DNA of 5,176 bases from Proteobacteria bacterium UBA3588. GTDB taxonomy: Bacteria; Pseudomonadota; Gammaproteobacteria; Thiohalomonadales; Thiohalomonadaceae. The notes beneath the pieces are model-generated. The model made no database searches, was not told the DNA's origin, and was given only the letters and a program-made list of their open reading frames with translations. A program made the position numbers and the translations under genes. The stretch spans positions 3,684 through 8,859 of the forward strand of contig DFMR01000084.1 of assembly GCA_002376325.1 (NCBI GenBank). Reading direction: 5' to 3'. Shown piece by piece: positions 1-5,176 of the stretch. Each line of letters starts with the position of its first letter. Within the stretch, counting starts at the first letter, position 1.

Positions 1-1341
1 CTTGCCGTGGATACCACCGAAGCCGCCGTTGCTCATCACCAGGATGTGGTCGCCGGGCCGCGCCGCCCGGCTGATCGCGGCGACGAGGGTATCAATGTCA
101 GAATAGACCACGCCCTGCCCTCCGAGTGGCTGCACCGCCGCCGCCAGGTCCCAGCCGAGGTCGGGCGGGCTGTAGAGAAACACCTGATCCGCTGCGGCCA
201 GCGACGGCGCCAGGGTGGCGCGATGCACGCCCAGGCGCATGGTGTTGGAGCGCGGCTCCAGCACCGCCAGGATGCGGGCCTCGCCCACCCGGCCGCGCAG
301 TCCGGCGAGGGTGGTGGCGATGGCCGTGGGGTGGTGGGCGAAGTCGTCATAGACGGTCACATCACGGGCCTTGCCGCGTATTTCGAGGCGGCGCTTGACG
401 CTCTTGAACCCGGCAAGGGCCTCGATGGCCTGCGCCGCCGGTACCCCGGCATGGCGCGCCGCACCGATGGCGGCCAGGGCGTTATTAACGTTATGGCGAC
501 CGAGCAGTTCCCATTCAACCCGCCCCTGACGCCGGCCCTGCCAGAAGACGTCGAAGCGGCTGCCGTCGACAGCAACATCGCCGGCGTACCAACCGGCCGG
601 CCCCGCCGTGTCGGCGGCGAAGTATTCCACCGGTGTCCAGCACCCCATGCGCAGCACCTCGTTAAGCGCCTCGTCCCCCACGGGGGCCAGCAGCAACCCC
701 TCGCCCGGCACTGTCCTTACCAAATGGTGGAATTGCCGTTGGATGGCCGCCAGGTCGGGGAAGATGTCGGCGTGGTCGTATTCGAGGTTGTTGAGTATCG
801 CCGTGCGCGGCCGGTAGTGGACGAACTTGGAGCGTTTGTCGAAGAAGGCGGTGTCGTACTCGTCCGCCTCCACCACGAAGAACGGGGTGTCGCCCAGGCG
901 GGCCGAGATGCCGAAGTTCTGCGGCACACCGCCGATAAGGAACCCCGGCGCCATGCCGGCGTATTCAAGAACCCAGGCGAGCATGCCGGCGGTGGTGGTC
1001 TTGCCGTGAGTGCCGGCCACTGCCAACACCCACTTGTCGCGCAGCACGTACTCGGCCAGCCACTGGGGGCCGGAGGTGTAGGCCAGGTTGCGGTTGAGCA
1101 CGTATTCGACCGCGGGGTTGCCGCGCGACAGGGCGTTGCCGATCACCACCATGTCGGTGGCGGCCGGAATTCCGGCCGGGTCCCAGCCCTCGGTCAGGGC
1201 GATGCCCGCGGCGGCGAGCTGGTCGCTCATCGGCGGATAGACCCCGGCATCCTGGCCGCTGACATCGTGGCCGGCGGCGCGCGCCAGCTGGGCGATACCG
1301 CCCATGAAGGTGCCGCAGATGCCGAGAATATGGATATGCAT
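1..1341 (-). CDS. mpl: UDP-N-acetylmuramate:L-alanyl-gamma-D-glutamyl-meso-diaminopimelate ligase (Mpl), C-terminal end cut by window edge
   Basis: Mpl is a cytoplasmic Mur-family ATP-dependent ligase of murein recycling. It joins the recovered tripeptide L-Ala-gamma-D-Glu-meso-DAP to UDP-MurNAc, bypassing MurC, MurD and MurE. The translation (447 residues in the window) starts MHIHILGICGTFMGG, the nucleotide-binding fold of this family. It has the ATP P-loop AGTHGKTTT at about 109-117, EADEYD at 158-163, NNLEYDHAD at 184-192, the GRHNVNNALAAI segment at 281-292, YDDFAHHPTAI at 331-341 and EPRSNTM at 362-368. It aligns along its whole length with E. coli Mpl as I remember it (457 residues). 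The last visible residues, SNGGFGGIHGK, imply only about 10-15 residues are missing beyond position 1. The ATG at 1341 is set by the family N-terminus and a GGAGG five bases upstream. It lies one base after the stop of the upstream membrane-protein gene. All key motifs are intact. Confidence 0.96.
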   Translation of the reverse strand, partial: MHIHILGICGTFMGGIAQLARAAGHDVSGQDAGVYPPMSDQLAAAGIALTEGWDPAGIPAATDMVVIGNALSRGNPAVEYVLNRNLAYTSGPQWLAEYVLRDKWVLAVAGTHGKTTTAGMLAWVLEYAGMAPGFLIGGVPQNFGISARLGDTPFFVVEADEYDTAFFDKRSKFVHYRPRTAILNNLEYDHADIFPDLAAIQRQFHHLVRTVPGEGLLLAPVGDEALNEVLRMGCWTPVEYFAADTAGPAGWYAGDVAVDGSRFDVFWQGRRQGRVEWELLGRHNVNNALAAIGAARHAGVPAAQAIEALAGFKSVKRRLEIRGKARDVTVYDDFAHHPTAIATTLAGLRGRVGEARILAVLEPRSNTMRLGVHRATLAPSLAAADQVFLYSPPDLGWDLAAAVQPLGGQGVVYSDIDTLVAAISRAARPGDHILVMSNGGFGGIHGK

Positions 1342-1342
1342 G

Positions 1343-1846
1343 TCAGCCTCCGTGGACGGCGAGCACGGTCAGCGCATAGGAAAGGACGGTGTAAACCACG
1401 GCATAGGCCGCCGCGATGGCACGGTTCACGTTCAGCGCATGGTGCAGGATATGCGCCGCCACCGCGACGGCCCATACCAGCAGCAGCAGCGACAACAGCG
1501 ACGGCAGCGTCGGATCGGCGGCGCCGAACACCACCCAGGCGCTGAGCGGCAACAGCGGTAAATCCAGCAACACCTCGCTACCGAGCAACGCCGTGGCGGT
1601 CTGTTCCAGGCGCGCGGGTCGCCGATACAGCAATAGCAGACCGTAGACCACCGCCAGCGGCAGCAGGGTATCGAGCAGCGCCATCAGTAGCGACTCCACC
1701 AGCGGCGCCGAAAACAGTTCGAGCACGACGTCGATCAGCCAGTGGACCGCCAATGCCAGCCCGAGCAGAAAAGCCGACGCCGGCAACTGCTGCGGGCCGG
1801 CCCGAAACAGGCAGATATCGACAAAGACCTTGAGCAACTTGTTCAT
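1343..1846 (-). CDS. Hypothetical integral membrane protein, about five transmembrane segments, coupled to mpl
   Basis: I do not recognise a named family. The predicted product is 167 residues, very rich in Leu, Ala and Val. Likely membrane segments are about 22-44, 51-74, 87-108, 113-135 and 142-164. Positive residues (K4, K6, R15; RRPAR at 75-79; the HH...NR stretch at 135-142) fall on alternate loops in agreement with the positive-inside rule, giving a cytoplasmic N-terminus and a periplasmic C-terminus. There is no catalytic motif and no cleavable signal peptide. The phrase RAGPQQLPAS at 15-24, just before the first membrane segment, is the most distinctive soluble element. I chose the ATG at 1846 because AGGTG lies nine bases upstream; an in-frame GTG at 1864 would add six residues. 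The TGA is one base before mpl ATG, so the two genes are probably one operon. A role beside murein recycling is possible from context only. Confidence 0.8.
   Translation of the reverse strand: MNKLLKVFVDICLFRAGPQQLPASAFLLGLALAVHWLIDVVLELFSAPLVESLLMALLDTLLPLAVVYGLLLLYRRPARLEQTATALLGSEVLLDLPLLPLSAWVVFGAADPTLPSLLSLLLLVWAVAVAAHILHHALNVNRAIAAAYAVVYTVLSYALTVLAVHGG
1347..1351 (-). promoter_or_regulatory. Ribosome binding site of mpl, inside the end of the upstream gene
   Basis: On the minus strand GGAGG is followed by five bases (CTGAC) and the mpl ATG. The site lies within the last codons of the membrane-protein gene, whose TGA (1345-1343) is part of the spacer. Ribosomes ending on the upstream gene therefore stop on top of the mpl start, the usual layout for translational coupling. 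The coupling is inferred from the layout. Confidence 0.75.
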
Positions 1847-1879
1847 AGTGACAGACACCTGCACTGAAAACGCGCGCCC

Positions 1880-1909
1880 ATGATACCTTCCGTGCTGTTA
1901 CAGCGGCAA
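1880..1909 (-). promoter_or_regulatory. Candidate sigma-70-type promoter for the membrane protein-mpl operon
   Basis: On the minus strand, TTGCCG (1909-1904; four of six with TTGACA) is followed by an 18-base spacer and TATCAT (1885-1880; five of six with TATAAT). The expected start of transcription is near 1873, giving a leader of about 27 bases before the ATG at 1846, which contains the AGGTG ribosome site. The match is fair, not strong, and was found by eye. Confidence 0.4.
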
Positions 1910-1926
1910 CGAAGCTGCATCGCCCG

Positions 1927-1932
1927 TATACT
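1927..1932 (+). promoter_or_regulatory. Candidate -10 element for rnd
   Basis: TATACT matches TATAAT at five of six positions and ends 12 bases before the rnd ATG at 1945. No good -35 stands 16-18 bases upstream (the best-placed hexamer is CGGCAA at 1904-1909). A start of transcription about seven bases downstream would fall near 1939, leaving a leader of only about six bases before the ATG at 1945, or about 24 before the in-frame ATG at 1963. Confidence 0.4.
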
Positions 1933-1944
1933 GTCCCTATTTCC

Positions 1945-3111
1945 ATGGAAACCATCGCCCTCATGCCACAACGCTATATTGATAACAGCGCCGACCTGCG
2001 CGTCTTGTGCAGCGAACTGCAATCCCACGCGTGGTTCGCCCTCGACACCGAGTTCATGCGCGAGAAGAGCTACTACCCCCTGCTCTGCCTGATCCAGGTG
2101 GCGACGGAGGATGTGGTCGCCTGCATCGACCCGTTCGGCATCGACGACCTGGGACCGCTGCTCGACCTTCTGTATGACCCGCACATCACCAAGGTATTGC
2201 ATGCAGCGCGCCAGGATCTGGAGATATTCCACGTCATGCGCGGCCGTCCGCCGGCCCCGGTGTTCGACACCCAGCTGGCCGCCACCCTGCTCGGCCACGG
2301 CGATCAGATCGGTTACGGCGCCCTGGTCAAGGAGAGCCTGGGGGTCGAACTGGAGAAGGCCCACAGCCGCGCCGACTGGAGCCAGCGGCCATTGAGCACA
2401 GAACAACTGGACTACGCCGCCGACGACGTGCGCTACCTGGCACAGCTCTACCTGCGACAACTCGACGCGTTGGAGGAGAGCGGCCGGCTGGCGTGGCTAC
2501 AGGAGGATTTTGCCGTCCTCAGCGATCCGCGCACCTACGACAACCCGCCGCTGGAGGCGTGGCAGCGCATCAAGGGGGTGCAGCTGCTCAAGGGGGGACA
2601 GCTCGCGGCATTGCAAAGCCTGGCCGCCTGGCGCGAACGGCAGGCCCAGGAGAGCGACCGTCCGCGCCGCTGGATACTCAAAGACGAGATCCTGTTCGAC
2701 ATGGCGCGCCACCAGCCCGACAGCCGCGACAAACTGGCGCGCATCCGCGGCCTGGAGAAAGGGTTGGTCGAACGCTACGGCGCATTGTGGCTGGAATTGC
2801 TGCAACAGGCCCGGCAGACACCCCAGAGCGAATGGCCGCAGCTGCAACGGCCGCCGCGCCTGACACCGGAGCAGGAGGCGCTGGCCGACGCAATGATGGC
2901 ATTGCTGCGATTGCGGGCGCAGCAGCACCGGGTAAGCCCCGCCGCACTCGGCGCCCGCCGCGAGCTGGAACGACTGCTGCTCGGCGACCCGCAGAGCGCC
3001 TTGCTCCACGGCTGGCGCGCGGTCCTCGCCGGCCACGACCTGCAACGGCTGCTGCGCGGCGAACTGGTGCTTCAGGTCACCGACGGCCACCTCAGCGCCG
3101 CCGGCCCATAG
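1945..3111 (+). CDS. rnd: Ribonuclease D
   Basis: RNase D is a 3'-to-5' exoribonuclease that trims the 3' ends of tRNA precursors and other small stable RNAs using two metal ions. The 388-residue product has the DEDDy exonuclease domain in order: Exo I with D34 and E36 (LDTEFMRE), Exo II with D91 (HAARQDLEIF), and Exo III with Y157 and D161 (YAADDVRYL, the Y-x3-D pattern). An HRDC domain follows at about 203-285, and a second HRDC-like helical region at about 305-375. The order and length fit E. coli RNase D (about 375 residues). The start is uncertain: the ATG at 1945 has no visible Shine-Dalgarno sequence, nor does the in-frame ATG at 1963, which would give MPQRYIDN and would better fit the family's short N-terminus. 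The catalytic domain is unaffected either way. The next gene starts 13 bases after the stop on the same strand. Confidence 0.96.
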   Translation: METIALMPQRYIDNSADLRVLCSELQSHAWFALDTEFMREKSYYPLLCLIQVATEDVVACIDPFGIDDLGPLLDLLYDPHITKVLHAARQDLEIFHVMRGRPPAPVFDTQLAATLLGHGDQIGYGALVKESLGVELEKAHSRADWSQRPLSTEQLDYAADDVRYLAQLYLRQLDALEESGRLAWLQEDFAVLSDPRTYDNPPLEAWQRIKGVQLLKGGQLAALQSLAAWRERQAQESDRPRRWILKDEILFDMARHQPDSRDKLARIRGLEKGLVERYGALWLELLQQARQTPQSEWPQLQRPPRLTPEQEALADAMMALLRLRAQQHRVSPAALGARRELERLLLGDPQSALLHGWRAVLAGHDLQRLLRGELVLQVTDGHLSAAGP

Positions 3112-3114
3112 CGG

Positions 3115-3183
3115 ACGGCAACCGGTGGCGACGCTCCCGCATCAGGACGGCAACCGCTTTGCCTGGCGCAACGGCAACCGCTT
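3115..3183 (+). repeat. Three copies of ACGGCAACCG around the start of the cls-like gene
   Basis: ACGGCAACCG occurs at 3115-3124, 3147-3156 and 3171-3180. The second and third copies extend to ACGGCAACCGCTT (13 bases) and are 24 bases apart, so they are in frame and encode DGNRF and NGNRF in the protein (residues 8-12 and 16-20). The first copy lies in the gap after rnd and touches the GTG start. It is offset by 32 bases, so it is not in the same frame. Confidence 0.6.
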
Positions 3184-4285
3184 CGAGCTGCTGGTGGACG
3201 GCGGCCGCTTCTTCCCGGTGATGCTCACCGCCATCAAGTCGGCACAGCGACATGTGCTGCTGGAGATGTATCTGTTCGAGTCGGGGCGCATCGGCACCGA
3301 ATTCATTGATGTCCTCACCGCCGCCGCGGCGCGCGGCGTGCAGGTCTATCTGTTGCTGGACGACTTCGGCGCCCGCGAGCTGCATCGCCACGACCGCCAC
3401 CGGCTGATCACCGCCGGGGTTCATGTCGCGTTCTACAACCCGCTGCGCTACGGCGCACTACGGCGCAACCTGTGGCGCGATCACCGCAAGCTGCTCACTA
3501 TCGACGGCACCGTTGCCTTTGTCGGCGGCGCCGGCATCACCGATGAATTCTCCGCCGCCGATCCGCGCCATTGGCACGACGTCATGCTCACCATCCGCGG
3601 CCCCGATGTGGCCGACTGGCAGCGGCTGTTCGAACAGACCTGGAACGCCTGGGGTCGACCCCTGCTGACGCTGCCGCGGGTGCCGCTCACGCCGCTGCCC
3701 GACGGACGCGCCGGCCGCGTCACCCTGAACGAACCGACCCGCATGGAGATCAAGCGTTCGCTGGTAAAGCGGGTACGCAACGCCGAGCGCCGCGTCTGGA
3801 TCTCCACCGCCTATTTCATCCCGTCCTGGAAGATTCGCCGCGCCCTGCGCCACGCCGCGCGCCAGGGCGCCGACGTGCGCCTGCTGCTGCCCGGACCGCA
3901 CACCGACCACCCCGCCGTGCGCCACGCCGGGCGCCGCTACTACACCAAGCTGTTGGCCGCCGGCGTGCGTATATTCGAATACCAGCCGCGCTTCCTCCAC
4001 GCCAAGATGCTGCTGTGCGACCATTGGGTCTCCATCGGCTCCAGCAACATCGATCGCTGGAATCTCAGTTGGAATCTGGAGGCCAATCAGGAGATCGATG
4101 ACCAGAATTTCGCCAAGCAGGTGGCCGCGCTGTTCGAGGCCGACTTCGCCCAAAGCCGTGAATTTCTCGTGACGCAATGGCGCCAGCGCTCCCTGCGCCG
4201 CCGCTTGCAGGAACGTTTCTGGGGGGTTGTGGAGTTATGGCTGGAACGCTTCAGTCAGCACCGCGGCCCGCGCCCGCGGCGCTGA
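3125..4285 (+). CDS. clsB: Phospholipase D-family cardiolipin synthase, ClsB-like
   Basis: The 386-residue product has two HxKx4D (HKD) motifs: H120, K122, D127 followed by a FVGG turn at 132-135, and H292, K294, D299 followed by GSSN at 305-308. This is the phospholipase D fold, in which the two histidines catalyse transfer of a phosphatidyl group by way of a covalent intermediate. The opening WRNGNRFELLVDG and the spacing of motifs resemble E. coli ClsB (about 413 residues), which makes cardiolipin at the inner membrane. There is no N-terminal transmembrane segment, unlike ClsA, so membrane contact is probably peripheral; the very basic C-terminus (about 351-386) would suit this. The GTG at 3125 is the first start codon in the frame that clears the rnd stop; no clear Shine-Dalgarno sequence is seen. 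The gene follows rnd by 13 bases and is probably co-transcribed with it. Exact substrate (phosphatidylglycerol or phosphatidylethanolamine) cannot be told from the sequence. Confidence 0.88.
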   Translation: MATLPHQDGNRFAWRNGNRFELLVDGGRFFPVMLTAIKSAQRHVLLEMYLFESGRIGTEFIDVLTAAAARGVQVYLLLDDFGARELHRHDRHRLITAGVHVAFYNPLRYGALRRNLWRDHRKLLTIDGTVAFVGGAGITDEFSAADPRHWHDVMLTIRGPDVADWQRLFEQTWNAWGRPLLTLPRVPLTPLPDGRAGRVTLNEPTRMEIKRSLVKRVRNAERRVWISTAYFIPSWKIRRALRHAARQGADVRLLLPGPHTDHPAVRHAGRRYYTKLLAAGVRIFEYQPRFLHAKMLLCDHWVSIGSSNIDRWNLSWNLEANQEIDDQNFAKQVAALFEADFAQSREFLVTQWRQRSLRRRLQERFWGVVELWLERFSQHRGPRPRR

Positions 4286-4287
4286 GT

Positions 4288-4307
4288 ATTCCGGAGCCGG
4301 AGTTTTT
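4288..4307 (+). terminator. Weak candidate intrinsic terminator after the rnd-cls pair
   Basis: ATTCCG (4288-4293) can pair with CGGAGT (4298-4303), with one G-T wobble and a four-base GAGC loop, and the right arm runs into five T residues (4303-4307). The stem is short, so efficiency is doubtful, but the place is right: three bases after the cls-like stop, in the 48-base gap before the convergent yjfB-like gene. Confidence 0.4.
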
Positions 4308-4333
4308 GGCATCAAAACAGTGACGCCGCCACC

Positions 4334-4537
4334 TCAAGCCACGACGTTGAGGTTCTGGCCCAGATGAGCCGGCAGGTTTTGGGCGGGGACCGGTTGTGGA
4401 AGCGCCTGCAACAGCGACAAGGCACCCGCCGCTTGCACATCCAGAGTCTTGCGCAGGACGGTAACGGCGGCGTCGGCGCCCGCCTGTTGTGTCTTCATCG
4501 CAGTCGCCGCGCCGGCTATGGAAGATATGTCCATCAT
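4334..4537 (-). CDS. YjfB-family putative motility protein
   Basis: The 67-residue product begins MMDISSIAGAATAM, has a central VTVLRKTLDVQAAGALSLLQAL helical segment, broken by nothing but small residues, and a Pro- and Asn-rich tail (LPAHLGQNLNVVA). This is the pattern of the YjfB family of small proteins called putative motility proteins (Pfam YjfB_motility); their biochemical role is not known to me. There is no signal peptide and no membrane segment. GGAGG at 4547-4543 is five bases before the ATG at 4537 and eight before the ATG at 4534. The second start gives MDISSIA, the more usual family beginning. A near-consensus flagellar sigma-28 promoter lies just upstream, which independently supports a motility link. 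The gene is convergent with the cls-like gene and divergent from the phosphoesterase gene, so it is probably transcribed alone. Confidence 0.87.
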   Translation of the reverse strand: MMDISSIAGAATAMKTQQAGADAAVTVLRKTLDVQAAGALSLLQALPQPVPAQNLPAHLGQNLNVVA

Positions 4538-4542
4538 TGCGC

Positions 4543-4547
4543 CCTCC
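4543..4547 (-). promoter_or_regulatory. Strong ribosome binding site of the yjfB-like gene
   Basis: On the minus strand GGAGG stands five bases from the ATG at 4537 and eight from the ATG at 4534, so it serves either start. It is the clearest Shine-Dalgarno sequence in the window besides that of mpl, and with the promoter it supports this small reading frame as a real gene. Confidence 0.75.
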
Positions 4548-4564
4548 GGATAAGTGCTGAACCG

Positions 4565-4591
4565 TTAGCGGCCGCGGCGGAGGGAACTTTA
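4565..4591 (-). promoter_or_regulatory. Sigma-28 (FliA) type flagellar promoter of the yjfB-like gene
   Basis: On the minus strand TAAAGTTC (4591-4584) is followed by exactly 11 bases and GCCGCTAA (4572-4565). The enterobacterial FliA consensus is TAAAGTTT-N11-GCCGATAA, so each half matches at seven of eight positions with the exact spacing. Transcription would start near 4558, leaving a leader of about 20-24 bases that holds the GGAGG ribosome site. Use by sigma-28 is inferred from the match and from the motility family of the gene it serves. Confidence 0.8.
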
Positions 4592-4622
4592 GCCCCTTGG
4601 CCCACGGGGAGAGGCGTGGCAA

Positions 4623-4634
4623 CATGGCGCCATG
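4623..4634. repeat. Perfect 12-base palindrome over the phosphoesterase start codon
   Basis: CATGGCGCCATG reads the same on both strands and its last three bases are the ATG of the phosphoesterase gene. In RNA the arms CATG and CATG could pair around a four-base GCGC loop. The ATG at 4624 in the left arm is out of frame with the gene and is not its start. Confidence 0.6.
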
Positions 4635-5150
4635 AAAATTTGCATCGTTTCCGACAGTCACGACAACCGGCCGCTGCTTGCGGCGGCGGTGGAAGAAGCC
4701 AAACAACGCGGCGCCCAGGCGGTGCTCCACTGCGGCGACGTGGTAGCACCGACGGCGCTGCGCGCATTGCAGAAATTCGGCCTGCCGGTGCATGTCATCC
4801 ACGGCAACAACATGGGCGACACCTATGCCATGTTCATGTTGGCGCAGGAACCTGACAGCGTGGTGCACTACCACGGCCAGGACGCGGGGTTGGAGCTGGG
4901 CGGCCGGCGCATCTTTCTCGTGCACTACCCCCACTACGCCCATGCCCTGGCGGTCACCGGCGATTGGGACGTGGTCTGCTGCGGACACGATCACCGGCCC
5001 GCGATCAAGCAGATCGACACCATCAAGGACGGCACGACGTTGCTGCTGAATCCCGGTACGGTTGCCGGCGTCGGCCCGCGCGCCACTTATATCTACGGCG
5101 ACCTGGCGACGCTGGAATTCGAGATCTGCGACGTGCCGGGAGGGAAGTAG
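4632..5150 (+). CDS. YfcE/MJ0936-type metallophosphoesterase (phosphodiesterase)
   Basis: The 172-residue product is a compact calcineurin-like metallophosphoesterase, a family of cytoplasmic, two-metal phosphodiesterases mostly known for activity on model substrates such as bis-p-nitrophenyl phosphate. Metal-binding residues are visible in order: D8 and H10 (SDSHDN), D36 (HCGDVV), N59 (HGNN), H98 (VHYPH), and H119 and H121 (GHDH); the NPGTV segment at 140-144 is also typical. The length fits YfcE (about 184) and MJ0936 (about 166), and the GNN and NPG segments look closer to the MJ0936 type. The usual THGH motif is VHYPH here and the usual GHTH is GHDH. The ATG at 4632 gives the standard family start MKICIVSDSH; no proper Shine-Dalgarno sequence precedes it (GAGG is 17 bases away). 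No partner is evident, and the natural substrate is unknown. Confidence 0.92.
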   Translation: MKICIVSDSHDNRPLLAAAVEEAKQRGAQAVLHCGDVVAPTALRALQKFGLPVHVIHGNNMGDTYAMFMLAQEPDSVVHYHGQDAGLELGGRRIFLVHYPHYAHALAVTGDWDVVCCGHDHRPAIKQIDTIKDGTTLLLNPGTVAGVGPRATYIYGDLATLEFEICDVPGGK

Positions 5151-5152
5151 GA

Positions 5153-5165
5153 GCGCCTATGGCGC
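5153..5165. repeat. Short hairpin after the phosphoesterase gene
   Basis: GCGCC (5153-5157) and GGCGC (5161-5165) form a perfect five-base-pair stem with a TAT loop, two bases after the TAG stop. No T tract is present in the 11 remaining bases, so a terminator cannot be claimed. Confidence 0.35.
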
Positions 5166-5176
5166 GATGAGATTCC

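Larger units (their letters stand above)
4538..4631. other. Divergent control region between the yjfB-like and phosphoesterase genes
   Basis: This gap holds the sigma-28 promoter and ribosome site for the minus-strand gene. Upstream of that promoter is an imperfect hairpin, CCCC (4593-4596) with GGGG (4606-4609), having a mismatch, a two-base-pair inner stem and a three-base loop. No T tract follows it, so it does not look like a terminator. I see no convincing plus-strand promoter for the phosphoesterase gene. Confidence 0.55.

Noticed and set aside
1480..1515. CAG-rich run resembling a triplet repeat
   Set aside because: Read on the minus strand it encodes the Leu/Ser-rich fourth membrane segment, so codon choice for leucine explains it.
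7..1545. Plus-strand open frame of 512 residues across mpl
   Set aside because: It is antisense to mpl, whose motifs are clear over the full length. Long empty frames opposite genes are common in GC-rich DNA, and its translation is rich in His, Gly and Arg without any family motif.
1843..2460. Minus-strand open frame of 205 residues across the divergent region and rnd
   Set aside because: It lies opposite the catalytic domain of rnd and covers both promoters; it has no recognisable motif.
2493..3221. Plus-strand open frame of 242 residues overlapping rnd and the cls-like gene
   Set aside because: It is an out-of-frame, Ala/Arg/Pro-rich reading of two genes with intact motifs in other frames.
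4364..4855. Plus-strand open frame of 163 residues
   Set aside because: It is antisense to the yjfB-like gene and then out of frame with the phosphoesterase; composition is typical of a shadow frame.
4251..4994. Minus-strand open frame of 247 residues
   Set aside because: It crosses three genes in the wrong frame, including the better supported yjfB-like gene on the same strand, and has no motif.
1..5176. Possible new multi-gene defence, mobile or biosynthetic system
   Set aside because: The genes fall into separate housekeeping roles with ordinary layout, and no integrase, transposase, toxin-antitoxin pair, direct-repeat array or attachment site is visible.

Overview
The window is GC-rich, tightly packed chromosomal DNA with five recognisable or well-supported bacterial genes plus one small motility-family gene. 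The mix (Mpl of murein recycling, RNase D with HRDC-type C-terminus, a ClsB-like cardiolipin synthase, a YjfB-family motility peptide with a sigma-28-like promoter) suggests a GC-rich, flagellated Gram-negative proteobacterium, most likely a gammaproteobacterium. This placement is inferred from remembered protein resemblance, not from a tree.

Layout. Positions 1-1341 (minus): mpl, complete at its start and cut by the window edge about 10-15 residues before its expected end. Positions 1343-1846 (minus): an unrecognised integral membrane protein of about 167 residues, whose stop codon lies one base before the mpl start, so the two form a tightly coupled pair transcribed leftwards. Positions 1847-1944: a short divergent control region. 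Positions 1945-3111 (plus): rnd. Positions 3125-4285 (plus): a two-HKD phospholipase D-family protein of the ClsB type, 13 bases after rnd and probably co-transcribed. Positions 4286-4333: a convergent gap with a weak candidate terminator. Positions 4334-4537 (minus): a 67-residue YjfB-family putative motility protein, preceded by a strong Shine-Dalgarno sequence and a near-consensus flagellar sigma-28 (FliA) promoter. Positions 4632-5150 (plus): a YfcE/MJ0936-type metallophosphoesterase, divergent from the yjfB-like gene.

The genes do not make one pathway. Mpl and the membrane protein belong to the cell-envelope side, rnd to RNA processing, and the Cls-like enzyme to membrane phospholipid synthesis. 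The yjfB-like gene looks like a single-gene outpost of the flagellar regulon placed among housekeeping genes. I see no mobile element, tRNA, rRNA or CRISPR array. I do not see a new multi-gene system here; the most informative non-gene signal is the sigma-28 promoter at 4565-4591 (minus).
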